Shown here piece after piece: positions 47,435-60,339 of a stretch of 64,000 nucleotides of DNA. The stretch is from Lepturacanthus savala. Lineage: Eukaryota > Chordata > Actinopteri > Scombriformes > Trichiuridae. The position numbers and the translations under genes were made by a program. Under the pieces are notes generated by a model. It was not told where the DNA came from, did no database searches, and worked only from the letters and a program-made list of their open reading frames with translations. The stretch's first letter is position 1, and each line of letters begins with the position of its first letter. The stretch is taken from positions 14,449,190-14,513,189 of the forward strand of contig CM060463.1 in the NCBI GenBank assembly GCA_030544235.1, written 5' to 3'.

Positions 47435-50400
47435 AATTGGATTGGTAGCCCAACATCATGTCTGAAACAGGAAAGAAAGCCCTTCATTACTTAACTGAAG
47501 CTACATTTTGTTATTCAACTAGTTCCTGACACCCCAGTGGAAGTTCTTGTCGATCTCTTGACAAAGGCAAAGGAGATAGCCAAAGCAAGAGGTAATATCC
47601 CAGAAGAGTTGACAAGTCACCTGCAGAAGGCTCTGGACATAGCCAGTGGTTTGGATGACTACCTGGACACAATGACGACGCAGGAGAGTGAACCCCTGGC
47701 GGAGCTTTATAAGTCTGTCTTAGCTTCGTACACAAAATCACCCAAAGTTCAAAATAAAGATAAAGAAATACATGCTGCTAATAACTTTATTCCTGCTAAA
47801 TTGTAGAAAAACAGTATCTCATGACTGGGATCAGGTGCACAAAGAGGGCAAGACTATGTTCCGTCTTCCCAAAGAGTGCATCACTGGACACGTCGAAGGT
47901 TAGACGTTAACTTGTGTCCTGCTCGTGTCCAATCACATCCACTAATTTTAACATATTGTGATAAATTTCTCTCCGGTGTGTTAATTGCAGGGCAGACCCT
48001 GAAGATGCTGGTCCACGTGAGTCAAGCCAAGAGGGTCCTTGAGATCGGAATGTTCACCGGCTATGGAGCTCTGTCCATGGCTGAAGGGCTTCCCGAAGAC
48101 GGCTACTTAATTGCTTGCGAGTTGGAGCCGTACCTCGTAGAGTTTGCTCGGCCTTTTTTTGACAAGTCTCCACATGGCAGGAAGATAACTGTCAAGACTG
48201 GATCTGCCATGGACACTTTAAAGGTGTGAGAAAGTAAATGTAACAATGCCGACTGTCAGAAACTTCCTTTTGTAGGTTCATTCAGAAAAGTTCAAGCATT
48301 TCTTTTCCCTTCTGCCATTCACAATTGTAGTTGCGTCAGGTGATTTGTGTAATCAGGTCAGGCAACACTGGTGCTTCTTTTTCAACTCTACAACTTTTCA
48401 ACTCTAAAAACTCTAATAAAAACAGTGTCCTTTTTAGGAGTTGGCTGCATCAGGTGAACAGTTCGACATGGTCTTCATCGATGCTGACAAGAATAATTAC
48501 ATCAACTACTACAACTTCATCCTGGACAACAATTTGCTGAGATTGCGAGGGGTCATTTGCGTAGATAACTCACTGTTCAAAGCCAAGGTTTATCTTAAAG
48601 ATCCCATAGATGAGAATGGCCTGGCTCTTCGAGAATTCAACCAGTTTGTCTCCAATGATCGTCGCGTAGAGCAGGTACCTTTCAAATCATTACGTGCTAC
48701 TGTCTGTGTTTGACAGTTGTTGCTTCCTTTGTTAACAATGTGCTTCTTGTTTTTAAGGTCATCATCCCTCTCCGAGATGGCATCACTGTTATTCGCCGGG
48801 TGTCTGCGTCTTCTGAGTGCTCGAGGACACAGGTACTGTTTAGATAATCCCAGTGATCACACCTCAGCGGGCCATAAATTCACACTGGCGTTATGAAGGA
48901 CATTTTCGAGTTAGGGTTAAAGGTAATGGGACTCCATGCTGCTTTTGTTCAGTTCTGGTCATCTGCAGCATTGGATGTAGCTCAAGGCTTATTCATCTTG
49001 GACCGATTCAGAGATCTGGACAGTGTGACAGGTTAGTGTAGATAATCACAGTTCTTTCTTTAGTTTCCAATAACTGATAAAATTCTCACACAAAACTGGA
49101 AAAGTAAGAATAGCGTTATTTGGGCATGCAGTGTCAGCGAACCTTTAGAAATGATTATCATTGTGCCGTGTTCACATTTACGATGCACCACAATTCTCCT
49201 TAATTGAGCTACAAAAATGTTTCTTATTTAAGAGATCCTGGTATCCTGGATATTTCTTCTATTAGAAGTTAAAGTGTTCCCCTCTTACTGGTCATGCTTT
49301 CTTGTCTTGTTTATGCATTCAGAGTAAAATAACAGATGATGAGGTTTTCCGAGGGGTGAAGGGTCGCCCTATCCTTGAGCGGATGCGTCTTGATGGAAAA
49401 GTAGCCTATGTGACGGGTGCTGGGCAGGGAATAGGCCGAGCATTCGCTCATGCTTTGGGTGAGGCCGGTGCAAACGTGGCTGTGGTGGATCTGGACCAAG
49501 TTAGAGCTGAGGCTGTGGCTAAGGAGCTTTCTCTTAAAGGTAACAAGCACACAGTTTACATAATTTAAGCATATTAATGATTCTATAAGTTCCTTAAAGG
49601 GTGGGATAAAATGTCAGGTGTTATTTTATTTATTTATTTTCATAAAGGTAATAGAGGATCAAAATCCACAAGCCTTTGTACAACAACGTATTTAAAAGTT
49701 TATTTGGAGCTCACATCAATCTTCGCTATGCGCTATCAAAATGAGTCAATTCAAGTAGATATCTTTTACCATTATATTCTTTCTACATCGAAACTCCCTC
49801 GTTTTGTTTTTTTTACCATACTTCCACCACAACTCAACAACATTGTTCGGGGAAACACAAAGGGGAACTCTTATACTGAAAAGACTTTTACTTTGAAAGA
49901 TATTGTTTGATTTGGCTGACTTGGACAGCTGAAGCCTCATATTCACTGAAGATGAACTTTTTGCAAAAAACAAAACTTGCATTGTAAGCCTTTTAGAAGG
50001 GGATCCTTTAATGTCCAGTATAAATAGAGGAATGATTACAGTGAGCAAAATAAATGTCAGTGGTTATGTGGATGCCCGACTGCTGTTTTAAGACATACTT
50101 AAAACAAATGTGAAACTATCTCTTAACTCCTACTTCACACAGGCAGATTTATAGACAAACAGAAATGTCATATTTGACATTGATTGCCACATGTTAACAT
50201 GCTGGTTAGCTGAACCAAAAACATTTTTTTAGCTCTAGTTTTAGTATGTCTAGATTTACATTTTGCAAGATAGCTTACTAGTTAATCTATCAAGACACAC
50301 ATTTTAAAATATATATATAAATCAACTAATATGGACAGATGTGTTTAAAATCGTTGCAGTCAATAGGTAATATGAATAAAACCATGTTAAAATAGAATAT

Positions 50401-53400
50401 TAATACACAACTCTAAAATGCAATAGAATTGGATCAAGGATAGACTTGGATAGACACGATGTAAAAGTGCATCACAGTGTTTTTACTCTATTACTATACT
50501 ATTACAATTATACTCAGTGTCATATCTGAGTCCTGTGGCAAAATGAAAGATCTTCTGTGAAAGCCTGCAAGTGTCTTTATATTAGTTTCCGAACATTAAT
50601 TGAAAGAATGCTTGCACATCTCTAATATAAAAGCATTAAAATTGTGTTTGTTCCCCTAAAACCTGTTCAAGGTATCATGAAGTGCCAGTGTGGTCAGTTT
50701 TTTTTTTTTTTTAACCAGCAGATGGCAGCCTACTAAAGGATAAAATATACTCTGGACAATCCGTGAAATGCTCCATAAAAGAAAGAAAAATGTCATTTAG
50801 GCCTAATAGTAGGTTTCATTAAATGAGTTTATTTTCCATTGTGTGTGGGTTTTCATTTTTTAAAATGTTATTCCTTTTTTGCTCGCACATCCCAAGCTAC
50901 GTTGGGGTTTGTAAAATAAACTTCTAACATGTTATACAAGTTGTTCATATCATGCACAATAAAAGGTACAATACTAGAACTGACACTCCTGTGTGTTTTT
51001 CAAACAGGTATCAATGCCATTTCAATAACAGCTGACATAAGCAAGTCAGATGATGTGCAGAGGATGATTGATGGCATTGTGTCTAAATGGGGAACGATTC
51101 ACATCGCTTGTAACAACGCCGGCATCAACATGAACTCATCCAGCGAGGACACCAGTCTAGAGGAGTGGGACCAAACTTTTAATGTCAACCTGAGGGGGGC
51201 ATTCATGTGCTGTCAGGTGTGTATCACCTGCTTTAAAATTCTTCTCTCTCTCTCTCTCTCTCTCTAAATAATATAATATTCAAATATTACAATTACTTAA
51301 AATCCTAGTTTAGTTTTCATCGACTTCAATTAATTAACTTACTAATTAACTAATTAACTGAGCTGCAAGACAAATTCTGCTCTAAACAATATAAACTCTT
51401 ACTGAAGTCTGACAAACACTACCTGGGAAAAAATAACTACCTGTAGATATTTTAGAACATTAGATAGGACAAACATTTGTATATACAGCTGAAAAAAGAC
51501 AGCTTGTAGGTGTCATGAAATTCAACACCAATTCCTGACATTACAATTAACTCTAACTGGATATGTCTTTGATTACTTTGATTACTTTTAATGTAAAGCT
51601 TTCTTTGGTTTATCTAGTGTCTTTGGGAGCTTTAACCATTGTATAGAACCTGAATAGGTTTAGATTACATTACATTGTAAAATAAATGTGTAATAACAAC
51701 ATTTTATCTGTTTATGGATCACCTCACATTTCTAATGTGGAAATGACTAAATCAGATTTTTATTATAAGAAAATCTCCCTTATTTGTATCCAGAAGCCCC
51801 AGATGCTGACATATGCAGGCTCACTGTACTGTACTTTAGCTACAAATGAGGCAGACTTTTGCCAACCTTAAATAACATTTAGTAATAAACTTGTTGCCAG
51901 TTACAAATATTTCTGTAATGTTTTCATCACTTTGCTGAAAGAAGCAAATTGATTCTGGATTCTTTTCTTTTTCTGTCAAAACTAGTTAGAATATGACCTA
52001 ATTACTGATGGATCAACCAGCTTTAGCTGCTCTGAAGTTACTAAAATTAGTCTTAAATTATGTAGTCGCTGTCTGATGTCTATACACACACACACACCCT
52101 GTCAGCCTTTGTTGCAGCGCTGAAATAGAGTTAAATCCACTAATGTTGTTAAACTGGTATTCTTGTCTACAAGAATAAACTATATGTTGTTGTGTTGGCC
52201 TGTGCTTGAGCTTCTGGTAGCATATCAATGCCATAATAAGGTGTTCAGTGTGTGTCTTTTCACTGAATCCTTGCCTTAGGCGGCAGGTCGAGTGATGCTG
52301 AAGCAAGGATACGGCAAGATTATCAACACAGCCTCCATGGCCAGTCTAATAGGTGAGTGATTATTCTATTCCCCCACCTTCTCTCTGGAGCCCTTCCATG
52401 TCTGCTTTTAATCTCTCCATTTGGCGTGGAGTGTTGGACAGAGAGGATGAGGGGGAGGAAGTTAAATACATTTGTACTGCACAGAAAATACACATCACGT
52501 TAACTATTTCTATTGTCAGACAGAGAGCCACCATATCTGAGTTTAGATCATTAATAGCTGTGATGTTGAAATAAGCAAAAAATAAATAAAGAAACAAATG
52601 AAAAAAACAAGAAAACTTAAGTTGAACCTGCTAATTATAAGGAGGATTAGACGGCTTTTCTTCTAACTAACTTTTACCCTAGTTAAACTGCTTTATAGAG
52701 ATGCATCCATCCCTGCGTACTGTATGGCAGGAAATACAAAGTGTTGTGATTGCGTCTCGCCGAGGCAGTTTTGCATCATAATAAACATCCCCCTCTCTGC
52801 GGAGCTGTCTGGAGGATGTGGAAGGCAACCTGAGGTCCAACTTGGGAGAGGTGGGGGGGTGTTCCTGTGCAGCGGCAAAACCCCAGCCTGTGCCCGCAGC
52901 CTTGTTTGAACAGCGGAAGACACTTTTCGAGTTTAGCTAGGGCCTGGTAAAAAGCCGTGTAATTCGCAGACCGGTGTAACGTTCCTCCTCCAACAGGTTC
53001 CTCCAGAGGAACAGCAACACTTCATCAGCAGTATAGTCAAATCGCCAGTAAACCGCTGTGCCATATGGGCCCCAGTCCCGACTGCAGGGGCAATCTGTAA
53101 AACAGGAGCATGCTGGAAACTAGAGGCCAGCATTAAAAAAAAAAAAAATGATCAATTACTCACATTACGTACAGTCCTTCAGGAATTTACTTTATTGGTC
53201 TGGACATCTGTTATAATATTGTCATAATGTGTAATCAGATGGGACCTGTTCTAGCCAAGTGGAAGCCCAAAAAGCCGCTGTAAATGCCCAATTAAAATGC
53301 ACAATGACAGCTTTTTGTCCATCTGCTGAATAGAATGTGTGTGTGGGTCCGCTAACCCGCCCCCCCGCACACACACACACATACACACACTCCAAACCAT

Positions 53401-56400
53401 CAACCACTGTTGTGTGAATGATGGCCAGCATCTCAAAGACACTAACACAGGAAATGTCCAAGTTGATTTGGACATAGTGTTTTTTCTTTGTTTTTGTTTT
53501 TTTGGCTGTGTGGCGACCTTACTGTGGGATTAGTGACACTCTCATACTCATACCTGCAAATGTCTGCCGCATATTAATGCACACCACAACAGCAGCGGCG
53601 TCCTGGGGAAAAAGAGTGCGTATAATTTCAACTCCTTATCAGCTCAGATGAATTCCAAATATAAAAGGTGTGCCTGATGATAAAGAGCATGTTTTCTCCC
53701 ACTTGAGATGGGCAATAAGTAGCAGGGTGAATGTTAAAGAGGGCTTTGGTGAACGCTCTCCTTCCACCTCCTTCTCCCTTCTCCGGGGATTATTGCTCTT
53801 TAAGACGGCGAAAAACATCAATGCAGGTTTATTTAAAGGATGAAGGCATTTTCTGAATGGTATTTTGGGGCCGTATCATCAGGTCTTGAGCGAGGATTAG
53901 TGCTGTTAGGCATTTTGAGCTCTGTTTCCTGTCCTGATAAGTCGGATTTCACCTTCAATCTGCTTGTAAGCCCTGGGCTCTGCTCCTCCTCGCCTGCTCC
54001 TCTGAGGTCCTAGCCTACCCTTATCCAGCCCAGCCCAGCCTCACCTTCCTCTGTTATCTCGCCACACTTCGCACAATCCCACTCAACCTCACTTTCAGGT
54101 ATGCAGCCGTTGTCCCACCCTTTTTAATGTCTTCCTCAGCAGCGTCCAACTTCGATGCCTTTTTTTTCCAGCAAGGATTTTCTCCTTTTACCAGAGCCAT
54201 GTATGCGGGATGCTCCAGGCTTTTCTCCCCAGGACCAGTCCCTGCCTCTCCGCAGCTGGCCAGTATTTATCATCCCAGTCTCACACTGAAGCCATTTGGC
54301 AGTCGGATCGGCGGGTGACGAGGTTAACTACTAAAGTTGTATGTAACTTGGAGCCTTCCTTGTGATGATTAATCAACCGGCAGAAAATGAGCCCCTGTCC
54401 CGGCAATCCCATGCAGTGTGCAGCATCTGTGATGGTCAAGGCAAACAAATGGCTCCCTGCCTTTGTTGCTGAGGACAGACCATAACTGGACATTATAAGC
54501 AATTAATTTTACATGGCTCCATCCGCAGAGTCCTCGGTGGCTAATGGAAGAGCTTTTATGTCGTATCCACAAGAAACCACATGAGCTGTAATATAAAATC
54601 TATATGGTGGCAGAATTAAGAAAGAGGAAAAAAAAAGACAAAAAAATAGAATAAAATAAAACTGCTATTTTTTAACCTATGTGTTTCAAAAGTGTATAAC
54701 AGTAAATCTTTATTAATCACTTGTGTCCATTTCAGATAACTGATTTTCTTCCCTCATCACAGTCCCCCATCCCCAGAAACAACTTTCCTACAACACCTCC
54801 AAGGCTGGAGTAGTCAAACTGACTCAGACTCTGGGCACCGAATGGATTGACAGAGGAGTGCGTGTCAACTGCATCTCGCCGTAAGTGCTGTCTGTTCCCA
54901 GCCTTGGTCTTTGTGCCAAGACTCACTAGCCGTCCACCTCTGAGTGCTGTACGGCATCGGGCTGCAAAAGGAAGCGGTGATTAGTGTGTTTGCTTTCATA
55001 TGAAGAGCCCCATTTGAGAATGATGCACTAATTTAAGTCCTCAAACAATGCATCAGTGCTTAATTAGATGACGTCTTGAGGGATGAATCAACCAAACACT
55101 TGCTCTAATTGTTCTATTCAATTAGGGAATCAAATTTGCTACCTCACTCCGAGTGTCGGCGCAACAATAGCGCCTTGTTTGTATCTATTTGTCTGCGAAG
55201 CTGTGCAGAAAGAAGAAAGGAGGAGAACACAGGAAGGGCTCTGTGTATGTGTGTGTGTGTGTGTGTTAAGTGGAGCATCCCTTAGCCCCAGCCATCCCTG
55301 AGCAAATCCGTCCGGTGGCACGGGGCGAGCCAGGCCCAGTCACAGCCCCAGAACAAAGCCCTCACACACGTGCCGCGCTCAGCTTTATTTATCGGCAGCT
55401 TGTTTGCTAATTTTAATTTGCAAAGAAGCAATTCTCTTTTCCCCTCGCTAACTGGGTGTCTCAATGGGCCGCTGATTTCTTTGAAGTGACAGTCGGTAAA
55501 TATGCATAAAAAAGGGACACAATTAGCGCTCATGAGGTTGACTGGAGCCTGATTCCATTGGCAACTTTAGCCGCAGCGGTGATAAGCTGCATTATCTAGA
55601 AAATTGGCTGAGGGAAAACAGTACCCCTGATTGCCAGGAAAGGTTCCTGATAACAGGGCAGCTAAAGAGAAATATAATTGAGGTGGAATATGTTAACCAA
55701 GGTGTCACACGCGCCTTGGAAGTGCTAATTTAGCTAAATGTTGGAATTCCATATCAAGGCGCCGGGATACATCCGACAATGATTCAGGCCTCAAAGCTTT
55801 GAGTCACTGTCATGTCAATTGTTTGAAAAGTCAGATGTCGCCTCACCTTCAGCGCACCGGCGGCGTGTTGACATATTTATTTAAATGTAAGATCTGTGAT
55901 GTTTTACTGTAGACAGTGGCGGGAGCTGCATTTGTTGTGACTGAGTAATGGTGTCAGTAATGGTGCACCTGTTTTCTCATAAATCTAACCAATGTTAAGT
56001 CCTGTCTCGACGTGAAAGTAGTTCAAGCCCCTTTCAATCAGGGAACCGGAGCAGAAATACGACGGACGTGCATATAATAAGTACTTAACCAAAGGCTATG
56101 AGCAAATTATGCCAGACGTCTACAGACTTTATACCCATGGGCTCTTCCCGAGATGTGCCAGTCATTAAAGTGCCATAAGTCCCACAGTAAATATCATCAG
56201 AGATGCCATGCCATGCCCTTTCTTCAAAGGATAATTGGGTTTATTTTTGTCACCAAAGTGGTGGCTCTGAAACAACGCTGTCACTCCTGGCTCTGAACTG
56301 TGATGCCTTCTGATTTCATTGCGTTTTTTTTTCCTCCCCCCCCTTTTTTTTTCTCACTTTCTTTGCCGATCTTTTTCAGGGGGATTGTTGACACCCCTCT

Positions 56401-56575
56401 CATCCATTCGGAGAGTCTGAGGCCTCTGGTGAAGCGCTGGCTGTCAGATATCCCTGCTGGTAGACTGGCTCAAGTGACAGACCTGCAAGCTGCAGTGGTC
56501 TACTTGGCATCTGACGCCTCCGACTACATGACAGGGCATAACTTAGTCATAGAGGGTGGGCAAAGTCTGTGGTAG
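46649..56575 (+). CDS. MT-Ox: Bifunctional O-methyltransferase / short-chain dehydrogenase, MT-Ox (gadusol synthesis)
   Basis: Exons 46649-46664, 47523-47727, 47807-47898, 47991-48223, 48438-48674, 48758-48832, 49323-49539, 51008-51216, 52280-52352, 54763-54880, 56380-56575; about 556 residues. Residues 20-275 form a caffeoyl-CoA-type SAM O-methyltransferase (Methyltransf_3): LEIGMFTGYGA (121-131, SAM loop), FIDADKNNY (195-203, metal and SAM), then VICVDNSLF. Residues 305-556 form a classical SDR: TGAGQGIG (317-324, NAD site), NNAG (394-397), Ser447, YNTSK (Y462, K466) and the C-terminal IEGGQSLW. This fusion is known from fish MT-Ox, which turns 2-epi-5-epi-valiolone into gadusol using SAM and NAD. 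It is soluble, with no signal peptide. The exon 2 donor (TC/GTACAC) is weak and was chosen to keep phase. The EEVS partner is not visible. The fusion is certain; the pathway follows from architecture. Confidence 0.88.
46866..46954. repeat. (TA)n microsatellite, left of Tc1 remnant
   Basis: About 44 TA units in MT-Ox intron 1, ending exactly at the Tc1-like terminus CAGTACATGCACACC. Confidence 0.95.
46955..47368. mobile_element. Internally deleted Tc1/mariner-like foldback element
   Basis: The left arm (about 46955-47124) and right arm (about 47240-47368) are inverted copies sharing 'ttctttattttcatgact', 'tctcactgaaggcatcaaaa', 'gtttcttcaaaatagccacc' and 'ctttgctctgatt'. The centre keeps the Tc1-type string 'cttgaagctcatcaagagaa'. 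The left terminus CAGTACATGCACACC is intact. The right one has lost about 25 bp. No transposase remains. Confidence 0.8.
47369..47432. repeat. (TA)n microsatellite, right of Tc1 remnant
   Basis: About 32 TA units, replacing the missing right tip of the Tc1-like element. It ends 90 bp before MT-Ox exon 2. Confidence 0.95.
51243..51265. repeat. (CT)n microsatellite in MT-Ox intron 8
   Basis: A short pure CT run a few bases downstream of the exon 8 donor. Confidence 0.9.
52620..54720. other. High-complexity non-coding block in MT-Ox intron 9
   Basis: Non-repetitive, moderate-GC sequence without an open reading pattern, for example around 53820-53970 and 54360-54580. Its texture contrasts with the AT-rich introns upstream. 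It may hold conserved regulatory elements; the sequence alone cannot show this. Confidence 0.3.
54881..56379. other. High-complexity non-coding block in MT-Ox intron 10
   Basis: As in intron 9. The stretch 55000-55800 is rich in TAAT cores ('gcttaattagatgacgtc', 'attttaatttgcaaag') and has no repeat match I recognise. A short GT run lies near 55250. Possible enhancer sequence. Confidence 0.3.
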
Positions 56576-56777
56576 AGGGGGGTAGATGAAGAGTTTAGAA
56601 CTTTCTCTTTTTTTCCCCTCCTCCTTCTCCTCTCCTGGGGTTAAGTCTCAGAAATAGGTGGCAGCCGTATTACTGTATTTCCGTTTGACACATTCACAGC
56701 ACTATTAGTTTAAATCATACAGCAATGGCCAGTTAAATAGCTGGGTACAATGAGATGGTTTCGTGCTCTGTGTTAAA

Positions 56778-56783
56778 AATAAA
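56778..56783 (+). terminator. MT-Ox: MT-Ox poly(A) signal
   Basis: AATAAA about 200 bp past the MT-Ox stop, followed by 'tttggttctgtcatgtgtgt', a good GT-rich downstream element. A second AATAAA near 57088 could be an alternative. Confidence 0.65.
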
Positions 56784-59700
56784 TTTGGTTCTGTCATGTG
56801 TGTCATGGCTGTGGAACACTGAACTTTTAATGGATGAAAAACACTGAAAATATTTGTGGTCCACGAGAGAAAAAAAACAATTAATGTGCCTTATAAGTAT
56901 TTTGTCATATCATTTTATGATGTTTAAGCATTTAACTGTTTAAACATGCTGAACGTGACTGTCAGTGTTTGTCTTAAATGGAATTGTAAGAAACTGATCT
57001 TGTTTTATTGCAGTCAAGTGCATACTTAAAAAGTTTGGTTTTGTAGTTATTTTTTATTGCTTCATTTTCATACAGTTACGGTAATGGCAATAAAGGGAAA
57101 GACGGTTTACATGCAAAGTGTATGACTGACTGCGAGTGTGATTTTTACATAACCAAATCAACTGTATAATACAATCTAAGTTGCAGTGTATGTTGGCACC
57201 ACAAGTAAAACCTTGTAGTTTTATTAGGTTTAAATGTGTCCAACAATCCTAGAAAGATCCTAATACAGCCTGACTGACTCAGTGATGAATGCTGATTATC
57301 ATTCACACCAGAATGTGCACTTTATGACTCCCTCATCCTCTCCCTCTGGTCCAAGAGTCTTGTGTACCACAAGCAGGGTTGCAGCATCCCAGTCCACCTC
57401 TCTCCGGCTCTTTCTTGCCAAATGGTCCCCACAAGTGGTGCTTGTGAGCATCATCTTAATTGCTCCATTAACTGTTTGTGTGCTGAAAAACAATACTTAA
57501 AGGAGAGGTTAGCTGAGGACGTGACCCCAGTCGCTGCAATTATATGAAAAGTAGTGGCCAATTAGCACTCTCTGCAATGTGACACTGTTGCTGTTTATGT
57601 GAGAAACTTCAACTTCTCACTGTTAGTGACCGTTCTCTGATTTACATAATTGGGGGATTGGTCATTAATGGGAATGGCGTGTGAGAGGATCCCATTAAGA
57701 TATGGAGTGAGATCTGATCATCTCCTCTGCTCCGTGCTATTTATCTCCAGCTGCATTGCTACATTAGAAATTATTGTGATTCTTATCCTCCATATTTCAT
57801 GGTGAAACATCCAACTTTGCCACAATTGTGTGCACACAAAGATTTCTTGCAGAATTTTATTCAGAGGAAAAAAGCAACCCGTCACTTGCAGGTCACTTCC
57901 TTGTCTCGCCACTGAGGGGCAGTATAAAGACAGGCAGCCACAGCGCTGACAAGGACGCAAAGTTACAACAAGAGGTTATCACATTTACTATCATCTTAAG
58001 GTAATAACAGTGATCACTGCCTTATGTGTATGTGGGAAGATAATGATGAAATAAGAATACTTCCAATTCTAGTGTGCAAACACCTGATCATGACAGACAA
58101 AGAAATGCTGAATAAATACTAATATACTTTCAATTAAATTTTGTATGATAGTGGACAGCTACATTTCAAATGCATTAAAAATCATGCTTATATCCATTGA
58201 TTGTCACGAGGAGATTGAAGTAGTGTTTAAGTGCAGAGGCGTGCAAATATGAATCTATAACACGAGTTGGTACAGTGCAATACTAATTTGCATCTGCAGA
58301 CCAAATGTTTATTAAATATACACATGACGTCAGTAAACAACCTCAATCTTTTTTTTAAATTTATATTTATATTATAAGTTAAATAAAGGAGAAGTTGGGA
58401 CACACATCGTGGTTAGTATTGTCTTTTGGCTGCAAATAAAAATGCTCATTGATCCCTAAAATCTACCAGGTCGGATGCAATCCGGCCTCCACGGAGTGTA
58501 AAAAGGCATCTTTTTACCCACAGTGTTATTCACTGTCATCTGTCAGTGGCCGTGTATCTAAACTGTTGCTTTGCCATCATGTTTTGCAGCATATTAAACT
58601 CTTTCAAAGACCTCTTGAAGAGGTCTTGTTTTGTTTTACAATTGCATCCAAAAGAGGCAAATCTTTTTTTGAGCAGCAAAATGCGATAGCCCCTGGAATG
58701 CCATAGCCCGCTTCATGAGGTGTAAGTGATCTTCAATCTATAATTTATGACCTCCTTTTGCTACCATTACACTGAAGTGTGGGACCCTGTTGTACATAGC
58801 GCTGTTGTGCTAAACAGTTCCCCAGCAGAAAAAGGCACTTGTGCCCTCACACTTCAAATCAACTTTGATTAATGCTCCGGTCTGTCACGGCATGCAACAT
58901 TTTACAGCAGCAGCCGTTCCGAGGGAGACCCGGTCGATGCTGAACAACACGGTGAGGCAATATGTGTTGCTGAGCAGACTGTGTCCTGGTGACAAGAGGG
59001 CCCAAGGGTTTATGGATGACATATTAACATTTGACAATATCAATACAGTTTTATTGATGGATCATAGTGTCCTGTTACATGTCCACTCTGTGAGGCGTTT
59101 GAAGATGAAATGTTACACCTTATAAATTGAGTTGAGTCCTCTGATGCAATCATCAGGGATGGGGCTTTGCAACAGCAAAAAAAAGTAAATGTCAACATGT
59201 GGAGATAATGTTGCTGTGTGAACATCAAACTTAATGAACTAAGACGATTTAATTTGGCTGATTACCTGATAGAAAATGAGATCCTAATTACTGTCAAAAC
59301 ATTGAGTCATTTTTCTACAAAACACGTGAAACTTTACTGTGTCGCGCGTCGGTTTAAAATCTTATTTATTTTAAGAACATCCTGGATCAAATTGCTTTGA
59401 TCAATTAAAACAAACAAAGCTATTAGATTGAAAACATAAACAGGTATTGGCCATTATGTCGCAGATACAGCCTGTAGACTGACAGACACTTCAATTATAC
59501 AGTGTGTATAAAAGATATTCTGGTAAATATGTTTTTTTCTTGTCCTGCCAATAGTTAGATAGGAAGATTAATGTTATTGAGAAATGAAATTGCCATAATC
59601 AAAAAAATGAAATAAATGCCAATAAATACTCCTATTTATTCAATTTACCATTTAATTCATTCATTCATTTATGTGTCTATTATTCTATTATTTTTCCTTT

Positions 59701-60339
59701 GCATATAAACATCCCTTTTGCCAATGAAGAGTTATCCACATTTCTACTTGATAGGTAATTACTGTGTTTAAGTTGATTTAAAGAACAAATAAAAGACAAA
59801 TACGTTACATTTACAGACGTAGCATCTCATAACTGTGATGTTGTAGTCTAGGCTAATATTAGCTTGTTTGCGATGCTAAGGCTAACATTACTGGTTAGTA
59901 TTTTTTTTCATTTGAAAGTTGCTTGAATGCTAATACCAAGTGTGCACAGGGCCATATTGTTTTACTATTTGTCTTGATATGTGTGTGTGACTGTGCTCTC
60001 ACAGCTAAATGTTCTCATAAGAGGTTTATCACGTCTACGCCACATAGGCTGGAGTTTGCTATACGGACGTTCTATCTCTACTGCAGACGTGATGTCATCT
60101 CCTGCACTGATATAACGTTATAGCACCTTATACAATATAGCAGGTTTCAGTTTATGTGCAATAAACTACACTGTGTGTGTATTACTACAGAGGTGAAGAC
60201 GTGTTATCAAGCCCACAGGTTAGCATGAAAAGCTGATGGTATTTTGCTGAATGTGAAAGCCAATTACCTTATTCAACCACTGATTTACATGTATGTATAA
60301 ATACAATTACAGCCTCCAATTTTATTTTTCTTTTGGTAG
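56784..60339. other. Gene-free stretch downstream of MT-Ox
   Basis: No supported gene. In particular no dehydroquinate-synthase-like (EEVS) exon was found on either strand. Blocks at 57570-57720 and 58680-59000 are high-complexity and may be conserved non-coding sequence. The rest is AT-rich. Confidence 0.45.

Noticed and set aside
46836..47494. ORFs encoding long YIYIYI runs on both strands
   Set aside because: They are translations of TA microsatellites and of the Tc1-like inverted repeat.
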